Source: an uncultured Collinsella sp. (GTDB lineage Bacteria > Actinomycetota > Coriobacteriia > Coriobacteriales > Coriobacteriaceae). Taken from it: a stretch of DNA of 44,233 bases. Below are positions 8,371 to 17,432 of the stretch, in pieces. Location: NCBI GenBank assembly GCA_900543505.1, contig UQSB01000014.1, positions 1 through 44,233 of the forward strand. The letters are read 5' to 3'. The stretch's first letter is position 1. Each line of letters starts with the position of its first letter. The position numbers and the translations under genes are program-made. The notes beneath the pieces were generated by a model. It was not told the DNA's origin. It saw only the letters and a program-made list of their open reading frames with translations, and did not search any database.

Positions 8371-8598
8371 CGCGGAGAATCGAACTCTGTGCAGGGCGCG
8401 AGCGTTAAACAAACGCGGAGCGTTTGTAGCGAGCGGGCGAGGACGCCGGCAGGCGGCCGAAGCCGGTGCGGATTTGCGAAGCAAATACGCGGATTCTCCG
8501 CGCAAAGCCTCAGCCAGATATAGATGCGATGCCGATCGGGCGTCTTGCCCCGGCCTCAACCCATCAACGGACCCCCACCCGCGGAGAATCGAACTCTG
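8371..8598. repeat. Module with inverted copies of the tmRNA T-arm
   Basis: CGCGGAGAATCGAACTCTG occurs at 8371-8389 and 8580-8598. Its reverse complement shares 17 bases (GAGTTCGATTCTCCGCG) with the tmRNA 3' end. A direct-orientation fragment, GATTCTCCGCGC, lies at 8492-8503. Between them is the hairpin ACAAACGC-gga-GCGTTTGT (8409-8427) and other GC-rich inverted repeats. No credible gene lies in 8355-8670. This looks like decayed attachment-site or small mobile-element sequence. Confidence 0.65.
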
Positions 8599-8670
8599 CT
8601 CCAAAACCCATGCGCCCTCCATCCCAAAACTGGGTAGAAGAAAGCCAAAACTCAATCGCAGGAGGTCGAT

Positions 8671-9549
8671 ATGACTGCAGAAGATAAGGCAAAGAACGCC
8701 GGCAAGGTCGCGCTCGTCTTGGAGGGTGGCAGTTTTCGTGGGCAGTTTACCGCCGGCGTGCTCGACGTTCTCATGGAGGCCGGTGTCGAAATTCCGGCGG
8801 TATATGGCGTATCGGCCGGTGCGCTCAACGGCGTCAACTACAAGTCACACCAGATCGGTCGCGTCAATCGCATCAACCTGACCTTCTGCAATGACAACCG
8901 CTACATGGGTGCCGCATCCTTCGCATCCACGGGCTCCATCGTGGGTTACGACTTTATCTTCAACGATATCCAGGACCGCCTGGATCCCTTTGACAACGAG
9001 GCGTTCGACGCGAGCCCCATCGAGATGTACGCCGTCGCGACGGACATGCTCTTTGGAACTGCCGCATACCTGCCGGTCAAAAGCGCCGTGCTCGACCTCG
9101 ACGCCGTGCGTGCCTCGACCTCGTTGCCGCTGGTGACGCCGCCGGTCGAGATTGACGGGCACAAATACGTCGACGGCGGCGTAGCCGATTCGGTTCCTAT
9201 CGGGCATGTGCTGGAGGAGGCCGGCTTCGAGCGCGCGGTTGTCATTGTCACGCAGGACCGCTTGTACGAGAAAAAGCCCTACGAGTTTATGCCTGCCGCG
9301 CGCGCCCGCTATGCCGACTACCCCTACCTGCTCGAGGCTATCGAGACGCGCCACGACCGCTATAACCTCCAGCGCATGCACCTGTGGAAGTATGAGCGCG
9401 AGGGCCGCGCGCTGGTCATCGCTCCGCAAAAGCCGGTCGAGGTCGGCCATGTCGAGCATGATCCGGCAAAGCTTTTGGACCTGTATATCCAGGGCCGTCA
9501 GGAGGCAAAGCGCCTGCTCGCGGAAATCCAAGAGTTCGTTGAGCGCTAG
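8671..9549 (+). CDS. Patatin-like phospholipase family protein
   Basis: This 292-residue cytoplasmic serine hydrolase starts at an ATG preceded by CAGGAGG. The family hallmarks are present in order: the oxyanion-hole glycines in LEGGSFRG (18-24), the nucleophile elbow GVSAG with Ser48, and the dyad aspartate in the motif VDGGVADSVP near residue 170. There is no signal peptide or membrane helix. Members of this bacterial group (YjjU/RssA-like, 280-320 residues) are presumed to cleave acyl esters of lipids; the substrate is not known here. It is monocistronic, about 195 bases upstream of rplM. The call of a patatin-fold esterase is firm, while the physiological role is unknown. Confidence 0.92.
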   Translation: MTAEDKAKNAGKVALVLEGGSFRGQFTAGVLDVLMEAGVEIPAVYGVSAGALNGVNYKSHQIGRVNRINLTFCNDNRYMGAASFASTGSIVGYDFIFNDIQDRLDPFDNEAFDASPIEMYAVATDMLFGTAAYLPVKSAVLDLDAVRASTSLPLVTPPVEIDGHKYVDGGVADSVPIGHVLEEAGFERAVVIVTQDRLYEKKPYEFMPAARARYADYPYLLEAIETRHDRYNLQRMHLWKYEREGRALVIAPQKPVEVGHVEHDPAKLLDLYIQGRQEAKRLLAEIQEFVER

Positions 9550-9649
9550 CGACGGCGAACCCTCAAAAAATGACAACAGCTAAAGAGTTGGAAAAATCAC
9601 GGCTCGTGGATGACATGTGCAGAAACTCTGGTCGGAGCCAAAATACCTG

Positions 9650-9677
9650 TTGACTCGTACGGCGAGCGGGGTAATAT
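9650..9677 (+). promoter_or_regulatory. Promoter of rplM-rpsI
   Basis: TTGACT (9650-9655) and TAATAT (9672-9677) are separated by 16 bases, a close match to a sigma-70-type promoter. The implied leader is about 60 nt, with a GGAGGAG ribosome site before the GTG start. Confidence 0.72.
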
Positions 9678-9743
9678 GGACGGGTTACTTGCAGAGCCCC
9701 GTGAATCTCTGTAACAACACGTACTGTACATGGAGGAGTCTAA

Positions 9744-10187
9744 GTGATTTCGAAATCGACTCACTACGCCAAGCAGGGCGAGGTCCAGCGCAACTGGGTT
9801 CTCGTCGACGCCGATGGTGCTGTCCTGGGCCGTCTTGCCACCCAGATCGCAATGATCCTGCGCGGTAAGAACAAGCCCCAGTTCACGCCCAACAGCGACT
9901 GCGGCGACTTCGTTGTCGTCATCAACGCCGATAAGGTCCAGCTTACCGGTAACAAGGCCGACACGAAGACCTATTATCGCCACAGCGGCTACAACGGCGG
10001 CCTCAAGGCTGAGAGCTTCCGCCAGGCTATGGAGAAGCACCCGGAGAAGGTCATCGAGCGCGCCGTTCGCGGTATGCTGCCCAAGACCACCCTCGGCCGT
10101 GCCCAGATGACCAAGCTTAAGGTCTACGCTGGTGCCGAGCATCCGCATGCTGCCCAGAACCCCACGAAGATTGAGCTGGAGGCTTAA
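9744..10187 (+). CDS. rplM: 50S ribosomal protein L13
   Basis: This 147-residue protein of the large ribosomal subunit begins at GTG with GGAGGAG six bases upstream. Recognisable L13 segments are RNWVLVDADGAVLGRLATQIA, GDFVVVINADKVQLTG, YYRHSGYNGG and AVRGMLPKTTLGR. L13 is an early-assembly 23S rRNA-binding protein. rpsI follows after two bases, the conserved L13-S9 pair found in nearly all bacteria, so both are transcribed from the promoter at 9650-9677. Length and motifs are normal. Confidence 0.98.
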   Translation: MISKSTHYAKQGEVQRNWVLVDADGAVLGRLATQIAMILRGKNKPQFTPNSDCGDFVVVINADKVQLTGNKADTKTYYRHSGYNGGLKAESFRQAMEKHPEKVIERAVRGMLPKTTLGRAQMTKLKVYAGAEHPHAAQNPTKIELEA

Positions 10188-10189
10188 AG

Positions 10190-10585
<396 letters not shown>

Positions 10586-10615
10586 GGTTTTATCTCCTTT
10601 CGAGATACAATGTAC

Positions 10616-10655
10616 AAGCGGGGCCTGCCGATTCCTCGGCGGGTCCCGCTTTTCT
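10616..10655 (+). terminator. Terminator of rplM-rpsI
   Basis: AAGCGGG and CCCGCTT enclose a GC-rich stem with an inner GCCG/CGGC helix, followed by TTTTCTTTTT. It separates the ribosomal operon from glmM. Confidence 0.85.
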
Positions 10656-10708
10656 TTTTCGACTAGGGTGGGCGGTTGTATATCGCCTGCTAGGGAAGGA
10701 GCGATCCT

Positions 10709-12046
10709 ATGCCCCAGAACATCTTCGGTACCGACGGCGTCCGTGGCGTCGCCAATGCCGACCTCTCGTGTGACCTCGCGTTTCGCCTGGGCCGCGCGGC
10801 GACCAAGTTCCTTGGTCCGGACATCTGCATCGGTCGTGACACGCGCCTTTCGGGCACCATGCTCGAGAGCGCTCTGACCGCCGGCATTATGGCCGAGGGC
10901 GGCCGCCCGCATTGCTGCGGCGTTATCCCCACGCCCGCCGTGGCACTGCTCACCGTCCAAAACGAGCTTGACGGCGGCATCGTCATCTCCGCTTCGCACA
11001 ATCCGCCGGAGTTCAACGGCATCAAGTTCTTTAGCCGCAAGGGCATGAAGCTTCCCGATGCTGTCGAGGAAGAGATCAGCGCCTGGGTCATGTCCGAGGA
11101 GGCCATGGCTGCCGACACGCTGCCGACCGGTGCCGGCGTGGGCCACATCATCAAGATGAAGGACGCCCGCAAGGCATATGTCGATCACGCTATCAGCACC
11201 CTCGACGGCCTTAAGCTCGACGGCCTGGTCGTTGCCGTCGACTGCGGCCACGGTGCGTCCTGCCAGACCACGCCTGCCGCGCTGCAGCGTCTGGGCGCCA
11301 CGGTCCACGCTATCAATACCGATTACTGCGGCACCGACATCAACGTCGAGTGCGGCTCTACTCACCTTGAGCCCCTGCGCGAGCTCGTGCTGCGCACCCA
11401 CGCCGATATCGGCCTGGCCCACGACGGCGACGCCGATCGCGTGCTGTTCGTGGACAGCGAGGGCAACGAGATCGATGGTGACTACATCCTGGCCATCTGC
11501 GGCTCCGACCTGGCCGCTCGCGGCAAGCTTGCCAACTCCGAGATCGTCTCGACCGTCATGTGCAACCTGGGCTTCTCCATTGCCATGAAGGAGCAGGGCT
11601 TTGAGATGGTCCAGACTGCCGTGGGCGACCGCTATGTTCTTGAGCGTATGCTCGCGGACGGCGCCGTCATCGGCGGCGAGCAGTCTGGCCACATCATCTT
11701 CCTGGAGCACAACACCACCGGTGACGGCCTGGTGACGGCTCTGCAGCTGCTGGCCGTGCTCAAGCGCACCGGTCGTACCCTTACCGATCTTGCCGGCATC
11801 ATGAAGAAGTACCCGCAGGTACTCGTTAACGTGCATTCCGACAACAAGGCTGGTCTGGACGATTGCCAGCCCATCTGGGATGCCGTCGCTGCTGCCGAGA
11901 AGGAGCTTGACGGCCGCGGTCGCATTCTGGTGCGTCCGAGCGGTACCGAGCCGCTGGTCCGCGTGATGGCCGAGGCCGAGACGCACGAGCTGACCCAGCG
12001 CGTTGTCGACGACATCGTCGAGGTTGTCAAGCGCGAACTTCCCTAA
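10709..12046 (+). CDS. glmM: Phosphoglucosamine mutase
   Basis: This 445-residue enzyme interconverts glucosamine-6-phosphate and glucosamine-1-phosphate, feeding UDP-GlcNAc for peptidoglycan. The motifs are FGTDGVRG at the N-terminus, the phosphoserine loop ISASHNPP (Ser96), the Mg-binding loop DGDADRVLF and the phosphate-binding RPSGTEPLVRVM near the C-terminus. The ATG at 10709 has AGGGAAGGAG upstream. It has its own transcription unit after the rpsI terminator; the EIIA gene follows after 70 bases with a possible promoter between. Length is standard for GlmM. Confidence 0.97.
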   Translation: MPQNIFGTDGVRGVANADLSCDLAFRLGRAATKFLGPDICIGRDTRLSGTMLESALTAGIMAEGGRPHCCGVIPTPAVALLTVQNELDGGIVISASHNPPEFNGIKFFSRKGMKLPDAVEEEISAWVMSEEAMAADTLPTGAGVGHIIKMKDARKAYVDHAISTLDGLKLDGLVVAVDCGHGASCQTTPAALQRLGATVHAINTDYCGTDINVECGSTHLEPLRELVLRTHADIGLAHDGDADRVLFVDSEGNEIDGDYILAICGSDLAARGKLANSEIVSTVMCNLGFSIAMKEQGFEMVQTAVGDRYVLERMLADGAVIGGEQSGHIIFLEHNTTGDGLVTALQLLAVLKRTGRTLTDLAGIMKKYPQVLVNVHSDNKAGLDDCQPIWDAVAAAEKELDGRGRILVRPSGTEPLVRVMAEAETHELTQRVVDDIVEVVKRELP

Positions 12047-12076
12047 TGGTCAAAAACGGGTGCCAAGTGGTAAACT
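12047..12076 (+). promoter_or_regulatory. Possible promoter of the EIIA gene
   Basis: TGGTCA (12047-12052) and TAAACT (12071-12076) are 18 bases apart, immediately after the glmM stop. The match is moderate; read-through from glmM is also possible. Confidence 0.4.
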
Positions 12077-12116
12077 GTTAAGGTTATTTGATTGATTGGT
12101 ATGTCCGAGGGGGAGC

Positions 12117-12614
12117 ATGTTCACTAAAGTCCTAAGGTCTTTTGGTATGCGTGGTCGAGTCCTTACGCTGGATGCTCCCATCTCGGGCGACGTCATTCCG
12201 CTCTCCGAGGTAAACGACCAGACGTTTGCCACCGGCCTTTTGGGCCAGGGCGTGGCGATTCAGCCCACCGGAACGCGCGTGATTGCACCGGCTGATGCCA
12301 AGGTCGAGGCCATTTTTCCCACGGGGCACGCCGTTGCGCTTAACACGGTCGATGGCCTGGACGTGCTCATCCACGTTGGTTTGGACACTGTTCAGCTCGA
12401 GGGCAAGCACTTTACCGTACATGCGCAAGTGGGTGACATCGTCCATAAGGGCGATGTACTCATTGAGTTTGATCGCGAGGCAATTGCTGCCGAGGGCTAC
12501 GATGTGACGGTTCCCATCTTGGTGTGCAACTCCGTTGAGTTCTCGAGCATCAAGGGCTCCGTTGGCGTGCATGTCGAAGAGATGGACCAACTCATCGTTG
12601 CTCGCGAGCGCTAG
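12117..12614 (+). CDS. PTS EIIA component, glucose family (EIIA-Glc-like)
   Basis: A 165-residue free-standing EIIA domain that accepts phosphate from HPr and passes it to an EIIB of the glucose/GlcNAc/sucrose type. Visible motifs are APISGDVIPL, VIAPADAKVEAIFPTGHAVAL and the active-site loop LDVLIHVGLDTV, with His86 as the phosphorylated residue and His71 as its partner. I start at 12117, where GAGGGGGAG precedes the ATG; an upstream in-frame start at 12096 adds seven residues and lacks a ribosome site. Its placement between glmM and nagB suggests it serves glucose or amino-sugar uptake, but the partner EIIBC is not in the window. Lone EIIA-Glc proteins can also be regulatory (Crr-like), which is inference here. 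Confidence 0.9.
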   Translation: MFTKVLRSFGMRGRVLTLDAPISGDVIPLSEVNDQTFATGLLGQGVAIQPTGTRVIAPADAKVEAIFPTGHAVALNTVDGLDVLIHVGLDTVQLEGKHFTVHAQVGDIVHKGDVLIEFDREAIAAEGYDVTVPILVCNSVEFSSIKGSVGVHVEEMDQLIVARER

Positions 12615-12654
12615 CAAGTGCACGTGGCCATTAGCCTACAATTCAAACACGTTT

Positions 12655-12688
12655 ACGGAGGGCGCCCTTGAAAGAGGGCGCCCTCCGT
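12655..12688. terminator. Perfect 14-bp hairpin between the EIIA gene and nagB
   Basis: ACGGAGGGCGCCCT and AGGGCGCCCTCCGT flank a six-base loop. There is no T-tract on either side, so it may be a weak terminator or a message-stabilising element. The rest of the 270-base gap holds no feature I can support beyond the nagB ribosome site. Confidence 0.55.
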
Positions 12689-12886
12689 GGCAAGATGGGA
12701 TTTGTCCGAAGCTAAACAGCTTTGGGTCACCGTGGACGGGCAGGGGCCTCGACGCGGCTAGACACGAGACACATACATTACGCGACCTCGCCCTGGTGGC
12801 CGCACACGTTGGTTGCGGCCGACGCGGGCCGCGGGCAAGTGCTTGTAAGGGGAGCCTTGCCTCTCTTGTACGAGAAAGGACGCGTA

Positions 12887-13615
12887 ATGAAGATCATTAA
12901 AGCTAAAGACTACGAGGATATGAGCCGCAAGGCCGCCAATATTATCTCGGCGCAGGTTATCCTCAAGCCCGACTGCGTGTTGGGTCTTGCCACCGGCTCC
13001 ACCCCGATCGGTGCCTACAAGCAGCTCGCTGCTTGGTACGAGAAGGGCGACGTCGACTTTGCTGAGGTCAGCACCTACAACCTGGACGAGTATCGCGGCC
13101 TTTCGCACGACGATCCCCAGAGCTATCACTACTTCATGCGTGAGAACTTCTTCGATCACATCAACATCGACCTGAACAACACGCATGTGCCCGACGGTTC
13201 CAACCCCGACGCCGCCGCTGCCTGCTCTGAGTACGACAAGATCGTCGCCGCCGCCGGTTACCCGGATCTGCAGCTGCTCGGCATTGGCAACAACGGCCAC
13301 ATCGGCTTCAACGAGCCCGATGACCACTTCTCCAAGGGCACGCACTGCGTCGACCTCACCGAGAGCACCATTCAGGCCAACAGCCGCCTGTTCGACAGCA
13401 TCGACGATGTTCCCCGTCAGGCCTACACCATGGGTACCCAGACCATCATGTATGCCCGCATGATCCTGGTCGTCGCCAACGGCGAGGCCAAGGCTCAGGC
13501 CGTGCATGACATGTGCTATGGCCCGGTTACGCCCGAGTGCCCGGCTTCGATCCTGCAGCTGCACACCAACTGCGTTGTCGTTGCCGACGAGGCCGCCCTT
13601 TCGCTCTGCGAGTAG
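12887..13615 (+). CDS. nagB: Glucosamine-6-phosphate deaminase
   Basis: This enzyme converts glucosamine-6-phosphate to fructose-6-phosphate and ammonia, the entry of amino sugars into glycolysis. Its 242 residues match the family. Motifs: the phosphate-binding LATGSTPIGAYK, NLDEYRGL with Asp67, and GIGNNGHIGFNEP with His138 and Glu143, matching the catalytic set of E. coli NagB a few residues earlier. ATG 12887 is preceded by GAAAGGA; a longer open frame upstream to 12722 is not conserved-looking and is rejected. No nagA or NagC/NagR operator was recognised in the window. A strong terminator follows. Confidence 0.97.
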   Translation: MKIIKAKDYEDMSRKAANIISAQVILKPDCVLGLATGSTPIGAYKQLAAWYEKGDVDFAEVSTYNLDEYRGLSHDDPQSYHYFMRENFFDHINIDLNNTHVPDGSNPDAAAACSEYDKIVAAAGYPDLQLLGIGNNGHIGFNEPDDHFSKGTHCVDLTESTIQANSRLFDSIDDVPRQAYTMGTQTIMYARMILVVANGEAKAQAVHDMCYGPVTPECPASILQLHTNCVVVADEAALSLCE

Positions 13616-13649
13616 CGCGAATCCTGCAGCTCGACATAGCCTTGCCTAG

Positions 13650-13675
13650 GGCCTCCGCTTTGCGGGGGCCTTTTT
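13650..13675 (+). terminator. Terminator of nagB
   Basis: GGCCTCCGC pairs with GCGGGGGCC (one G-U) around a TTT loop, followed by TTTTT. Confidence 0.9.
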
Positions 13676-13699
13676 GCTATCCCTTTTTGCCCACTTGAC

Positions 13700-14014
13700 C
13701 AAAAACTTGCCGCAAGCTTGACGAATGCCGGATGTCCAACAGCTTGATTCATTCTATACCAGATTCTATGCAAAAATGCCACTAGAAGGTCGTAGACGGT
13801 AGCGGGTGCTAGGCGAGTTGAATGACATAGCTGAACCTTATTCATTTACGTTACACTGCCGCTTAGATGGGACAAGCTGACAAGCTCATTTACCTGCTTA
13901 AAGACCGATTAGTCGGGGGATTAATAACAATCGGTCCTTGCTGTACAAAAACTTGCCGCTTGCGTACCAAAAGACAACCTAAAACACAAGGCCGCTCTAT
14001 TCATAGCGCGGCCT
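13700..14014. promoter_or_regulatory. Structured control region upstream of the large regulator
   Basis: The 388-base gap before 14064 contains no gene. It has a direct repeat CAAAAACTTGCCGC at 13700-13713 and 13946-13959, an inverted repeat GACCGATT...AATCGGTC (13903-13936), and a 12-bp hairpin AGGCCGCTCTAT/ATAGCGCGGCCT (13989-14014, one mismatch). A possible -10 TACACT is at 13852. The AT-rich composition and repeats suggest an autoregulated promoter; this is inference. Confidence 0.5.
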
Positions 14015-14063
14015 GTATGGTCTTGCGGTTACAGTGTCCATACGGTCGAGTTGAGGAGCGGGC

Positions 14064-17063
14064 ATGGTAAACGATTTGAGCAGTATAGACGGCCTCGAGC
14101 TGATGCCGCTGGGCGGAGACTATATGGTGCGCCGCGAACGCTTGATGAATGAGCTTATAGCCAAGGGCCGAAAGGCCGGCATCGTGGTTCTTTATGCGCC
14201 CGACGGGTTTGGGAAGACCTCGGTGCTGCTGCAGTACACCCATGAGGTTAAATGCGACCCGACGCGAGGCCCCGTGCGGATTATCGAGGCCGATCGCGCC
14301 ATTGGGCGCGAGGTGTTTATGCAGCTCGAGGTGGTTACCGAAGAACTCAAAGACAAACCGCACTCCCTTATCGCGATTGATAATGTGCCAAACCTCGATC
14401 AGCACGATACCGAAGACCTCATCGACAGGATTCGCGGCCTGCGCGCTATGGGGGTAGGGGTCTTTATCTCCTGTCGTCCTTCAAATCGTCAGCTGATCCA
14501 CGGGCTGGGCGATTCGGTTAAGATCAATGCGCAGATGCTCAAGGTGCATGCCTATGAGTATTCGGCGTGGGCATCGGCGTTTTCGATCAGCACGTCGCTC
14601 GACTTTTATCAGCTCACACAGGGCGTGCCCGAGCTCGTTTCGGCATTGCAGACGGGTCTGTATGGCCAAGGCGACGTAGCCGGACTGCTCGAAAACGAGA
14701 TTGTCAACGTATATGGCGCGGCACTTGCCGATCTGGCTTCGCTCGACAATAATGCGCTGTTTTGCGTGGCATGTCTCATGATTTTGATGGGCGAGGGCAA
14801 TATCGCAGAACTCGAGGCCTGTGGGGTGAGGCTGTCGATGGTCGACCAGTCCTACTTCGTACGCGACTACCCGATCTTTGGCTTGGATCCCGCCGAGCGG
14901 AGTTTTACGTGTCTGGGCACGGAGGATAACGGACGCTTGCGTTTGCGTAAGTTGGTGGCCGAGATTCGCCCCGAACTTGTTCCGAGGGCGGCCCGGATTT
15001 TGCTTAAGGCGGGCCGATGCGATGCGGCGATGGGCCTGGCGGACGCTTTTTTGGACCGTGAGGCGGTCCTTGAACTTGCTGGGCAGTATGGGGTCGATCT
15101 TGCTCTGACGGGGCATGGGGCCGATATCTGCCGAGCAGCGCTGGGCACGATCGATGCCGACGATCCGGCTCCAGAGCCAACGCCTGCCGAGGCGCTTGGC
15201 GTATATCTGGCAGCGGTCAGCGTGTCCAATACAAAGCTCGCTCGCTATATGGCATCGGTTATCGAGCGCGGGGGCGAACGGGCGGTCTGCGAAATAGACC
15301 CTGTTTCATGGAGGGTGGCCCAGATACTGACGGCTGTTTGCTATGGGGACAACGGGCTTGGGCTCCCTACGAACCTGGCCGTGCCAGAAATCGAGTCATC
15401 CCATACCGCACTCGATATGTTGTCTGCGCATATCGAGGTCAAGCGCTGTCTGACAGAGCGGGGAGATGACGGCGGCGTTCTACAGCAGCTCAAAACGAGC
15501 AAGGCCTATGACTGCGAGCTCGACATCGCGGGGATTGTTATACGGGCCGATAGCATGCTGGTGGAGCTCTTTGACGGGTCGTTCGCGGGAACCGACGAGC
15601 GCGACGACGAGATGACGGTGGTGCGGGAGGCGCTCGACGTACGTGGGCTTAAGGCGATGGCTATCTGGGTGCGCATGGTGTTGGCGGCACGGCGGCTCCT
15701 TTCCGGCTTGCCGGTAACCGACGACGCGGCGTTCAACGAGCTCGATCGTTTTGCCGTGCGCATGCGCGACAACCAGATTCAGCTGTTTGGCCTGTTGCTA
15801 GAAGGCTGGCAGTCGCTGGCAGAGGGACGGCCGGTTAATGCAAAGTTCCGTGCGGTCCAAGTGCTCAAACTTGCCGAGGAGTCGATTGCGTACATGCGCG
15901 ATAACGCATTGCTGCTGGAGCGCGCGGCGTATCTGCGTAACACCTCGATGGTTTCGGTGCGCGAGGAAGCGGAGTTACTCGATATAAGCCAGACACAGGT
16001 TGGTGGAGCGGAGGCCTGGATGGTGGCGCTGCATTTGGCCTGTGCGGGACGGGACAGCGACCTTGCGGCCTGGATGTCCATGAATCGTGCGGGGATTCTA
16101 GAGCCATCGTATCGGCTCTTTGCGCGCCTTGCCATGCATTGTCTGGGCGAGCCGGCGGCCAGGATACGCAAGAAGCTTCCCGTGCGCGAGCTGTCGCGGT
16201 ACTCGCTGCGCGACGATTTGGAAGGGGAGGGCGAGCGCCTGTTCCAGGCCGGCGAGGTTGAAGCCGTTGATACCATCGACCATATCGAGATTCGCATGTT
16301 TGGTGCGTTTCGCGCCGAGCGCGACGGGTTTCCCATCACGGACAAAATGTGGCGCCGCAAGAAGGCGGCGACGCTTGCCGAGCGGCTTGCACTGGGCATG
16401 GACGCGCTCGTCGACCGCGAGACGCTGGCAATGGAGCTGTGGCCCCATGCCGAGTTTAATAGCGCCCGCAACAACCTGTACTCGACGATATCGCGCTTGC
16501 GGTCGGCTTTGGGACCGACGCCGGATGGCAAGTCGTGTGTACTCATCCAAAATGAATGCATCGGACTCAACGGCGACTGCGTCAAGACCGATGTGCGGCT
16601 GTTTGACCAGATAAGCCGTGAGGTTTTGGGAAATCGCACGGGTGCGCGCGGGCCCCATTTAGTTGAGCTGTGCCTTAAGATTGAGCAGCTTTATGCCGGA
16701 CCGCTGTATGTTCCCAATGGCTGTAATCCCACCTACTTTTTACGCATGCGGCGCATTATGCAGTCAAAGTACATCGATTGCATGATTAAGGGAGCAAATG
16801 CCGCTCTAGAAGAAAACGATCTGCAGTCGGCGATTTGGCTGGCGGAGTCGGGGCTTCGGCAGGAAACGGCGCGTGAGGATATGGTGCGCTGCGCCATGCG
16901 TGTCTACAGTGCGGCGGGGCGGCGGCGCGATATCGTCGAGCTATACAGTGGGCATATGCACCATCTGAGGGAGCAGGTCAATGGCGTGCCCGAGCCCGAG
17001 ACGCGGCGTCTATACGAGCGCTTGGTGGAGGGTCGGCTCAACCGCGTGCTGGTCGAGCGATAA
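14064..17063 (+). CDS. Large P-loop ATPase regulator with C-terminal winged helix and BTAD domain
   Basis: A 999-residue transcriptional regulator. Residues 45-53 (APDGFGKTS) form a Walker A and LIAIDN (102-107) a Walker B, as in the STAND-type ATPase modules of MalT and large SARP proteins. A long helical middle region (about 200-730) resembles a repeat scaffold. From about 740 an OmpR-type winged helix follows (IEIRMFGAF, WRRKKAATLAERLAL, ARNNLYSTISRLRSALG), then a BTAD-like helical domain to the end. ATG 14064 has GAGGAGCG upstream. It stands alone; the next genes are on the other strand. Family knowledge suggests an inducer-gated activator, but neither inducer nor targets are visible. The domain calls are good, the function is unknown. 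Confidence 0.85.
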   Translation: MVNDLSSIDGLELMPLGGDYMVRRERLMNELIAKGRKAGIVVLYAPDGFGKTSVLLQYTHEVKCDPTRGPVRIIEADRAIGREVFMQLEVVTEELKDKPHSLIAIDNVPNLDQHDTEDLIDRIRGLRAMGVGVFISCRPSNRQLIHGLGDSVKINAQMLKVHAYEYSAWASAFSISTSLDFYQLTQGVPELVSALQTGLYGQGDVAGLLENEIVNVYGAALADLASLDNNALFCVACLMILMGEGNIAELEACGVRLSMVDQSYFVRDYPIFGLDPAERSFTCLGTEDNGRLRLRKLVAEIRPELVPRAARILLKAGRCDAAMGLADAFLDREAVLELAGQYGVDLALTGHGADICRAALGTIDADDPAPEPTPAEALGVYLAAVSVSNTKLARYMASVIERGGERAVCEIDPVSWRVAQILTAVCYGDNGLGLPTNLAVPEIESSHTALDMLSAHIEVKRCLTERGDDGGVLQQLKTSKAYDCELDIAGIVIRADSMLVELFDGSFAGTDERDDEMTVVREALDVRGLKAMAIWVRMVLAARRLLSGLPVTDDAAFNELDRFAVRMRDNQIQLFGLLLEGWQSLAEGRPVNAKFRAVQVLKLAEESIAYMRDNALLLERAAYLRNTSMVSVREEAELLDISQTQVGGAEAWMVALHLACAGRDSDLAAWMSMNRAGILEPSYRLFARLAMHCLGEPAARIRKKLPVRELSRYSLRDDLEGEGERLFQAGEVEAVDTIDHIEIRMFGAFRAERDGFPITDKMWRRKKAATLAERLALGMDALVDRETLAMELWPHAEFNSARNNLYSTISRLRSALGPTPDGKSCVLIQNECIGLNGDCVKTDVRLFDQISREVLGNRTGARGPHLVELCLKIEQLYAGPLYVPNGCNPTYFLRMRRIMQSKYIDCMIKGANAALEENDLQSAIWLAESGLRQETAREDMVRCAMRVYSAAGRRRDIVELYSGHMHHLREQVNGVPEPETRRLYERLVEGRLNRVLVER

Positions 17064-17095
17064 AAAACGGGCACCCGAAGTACTTGGGCACCCGT
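17062..17095 (-). terminator. Minus-strand terminator after yhbY
   Basis: On the minus strand ACGGG...CCCGT encloses a CCC-AAGTACTT-CGGG helix followed by TTTTTT. Its T-run overlaps the stop codon of the convergent 999-residue gene. It may act in both directions. Confidence 0.65.
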
Positions 17096-17132
17096 AAGCT
17101 TGCTATGTGTTGGCTCGCCGGATCATTGGCTC

Positions 17133-17432
17133 TTAGACGAGCTTGATCTTCTCGATATCCTTGCGCGAGGACTCGCGATACAGCGAGAACTTGCGGCCGA
17201 TAACCTGAACAACGTCGGCATGGCAGCGCTCGGCGAGCTCCTCGGCGGCCTCGCGGGCAGAAAGGCTGGAGCCATCGAGCACGGAGCACTTAACGAGCTC
17301 GTGCTTCTCCAGGTAGGCGACCGTCTGCTCGACGGTGCCCTCGTTGACATCGGACTTGCCGATGATGATGGCGGGGTTGAGGTGATGGGCCATGCTGCGA
17401 AGCTGCTTGACCTGGGCTCCTGTCAGTGCCAT
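17133..17432 (-). CDS. yhbY: YhbY-family (CRM domain) RNA-binding protein
   Basis: A 99-residue single-domain protein matching the CRS1/YhbY fold: LTGAQVKQLRSMAHHLNPAIIIGK at the N-terminus with the GKSDV loop in place of the usual GKxGV. VKCSVLDGSS, the AAEELAERCHADVVQVIGRKFSLYR segment and a basic C-terminus follow. YhbY binds the pre-50S ribosomal particle in E. coli, so a role in large-subunit assembly is likely (family knowledge). It lies 158 bases downstream of the methyltransferase on the same strand, possibly co-transcribed. Start ATG at 17432 has only a modest ribosome site. Confidence 0.93.
   Translation of the reverse strand: MALTGAQVKQLRSMAHHLNPAIIIGKSDVNEGTVEQTVAYLEKHELVKCSVLDGSSLSAREAAEELAERCHADVVQVIGRKFSLYRESSRKDIEKIKLV

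Noticed and set aside
8236..8655. 139-codon minus-strand frame across the tmRNA 3' end
   Set aside because: It is antisense to ssrA and its terminator; such frames are frequent mis-annotations over structured RNAs.
12690..12886. Possible glmS-type ribozyme or amino-sugar riboswitch before nagB
   Set aside because: I could not trace the conserved core; only the ribosome site and a GC-rich stretch are visible.
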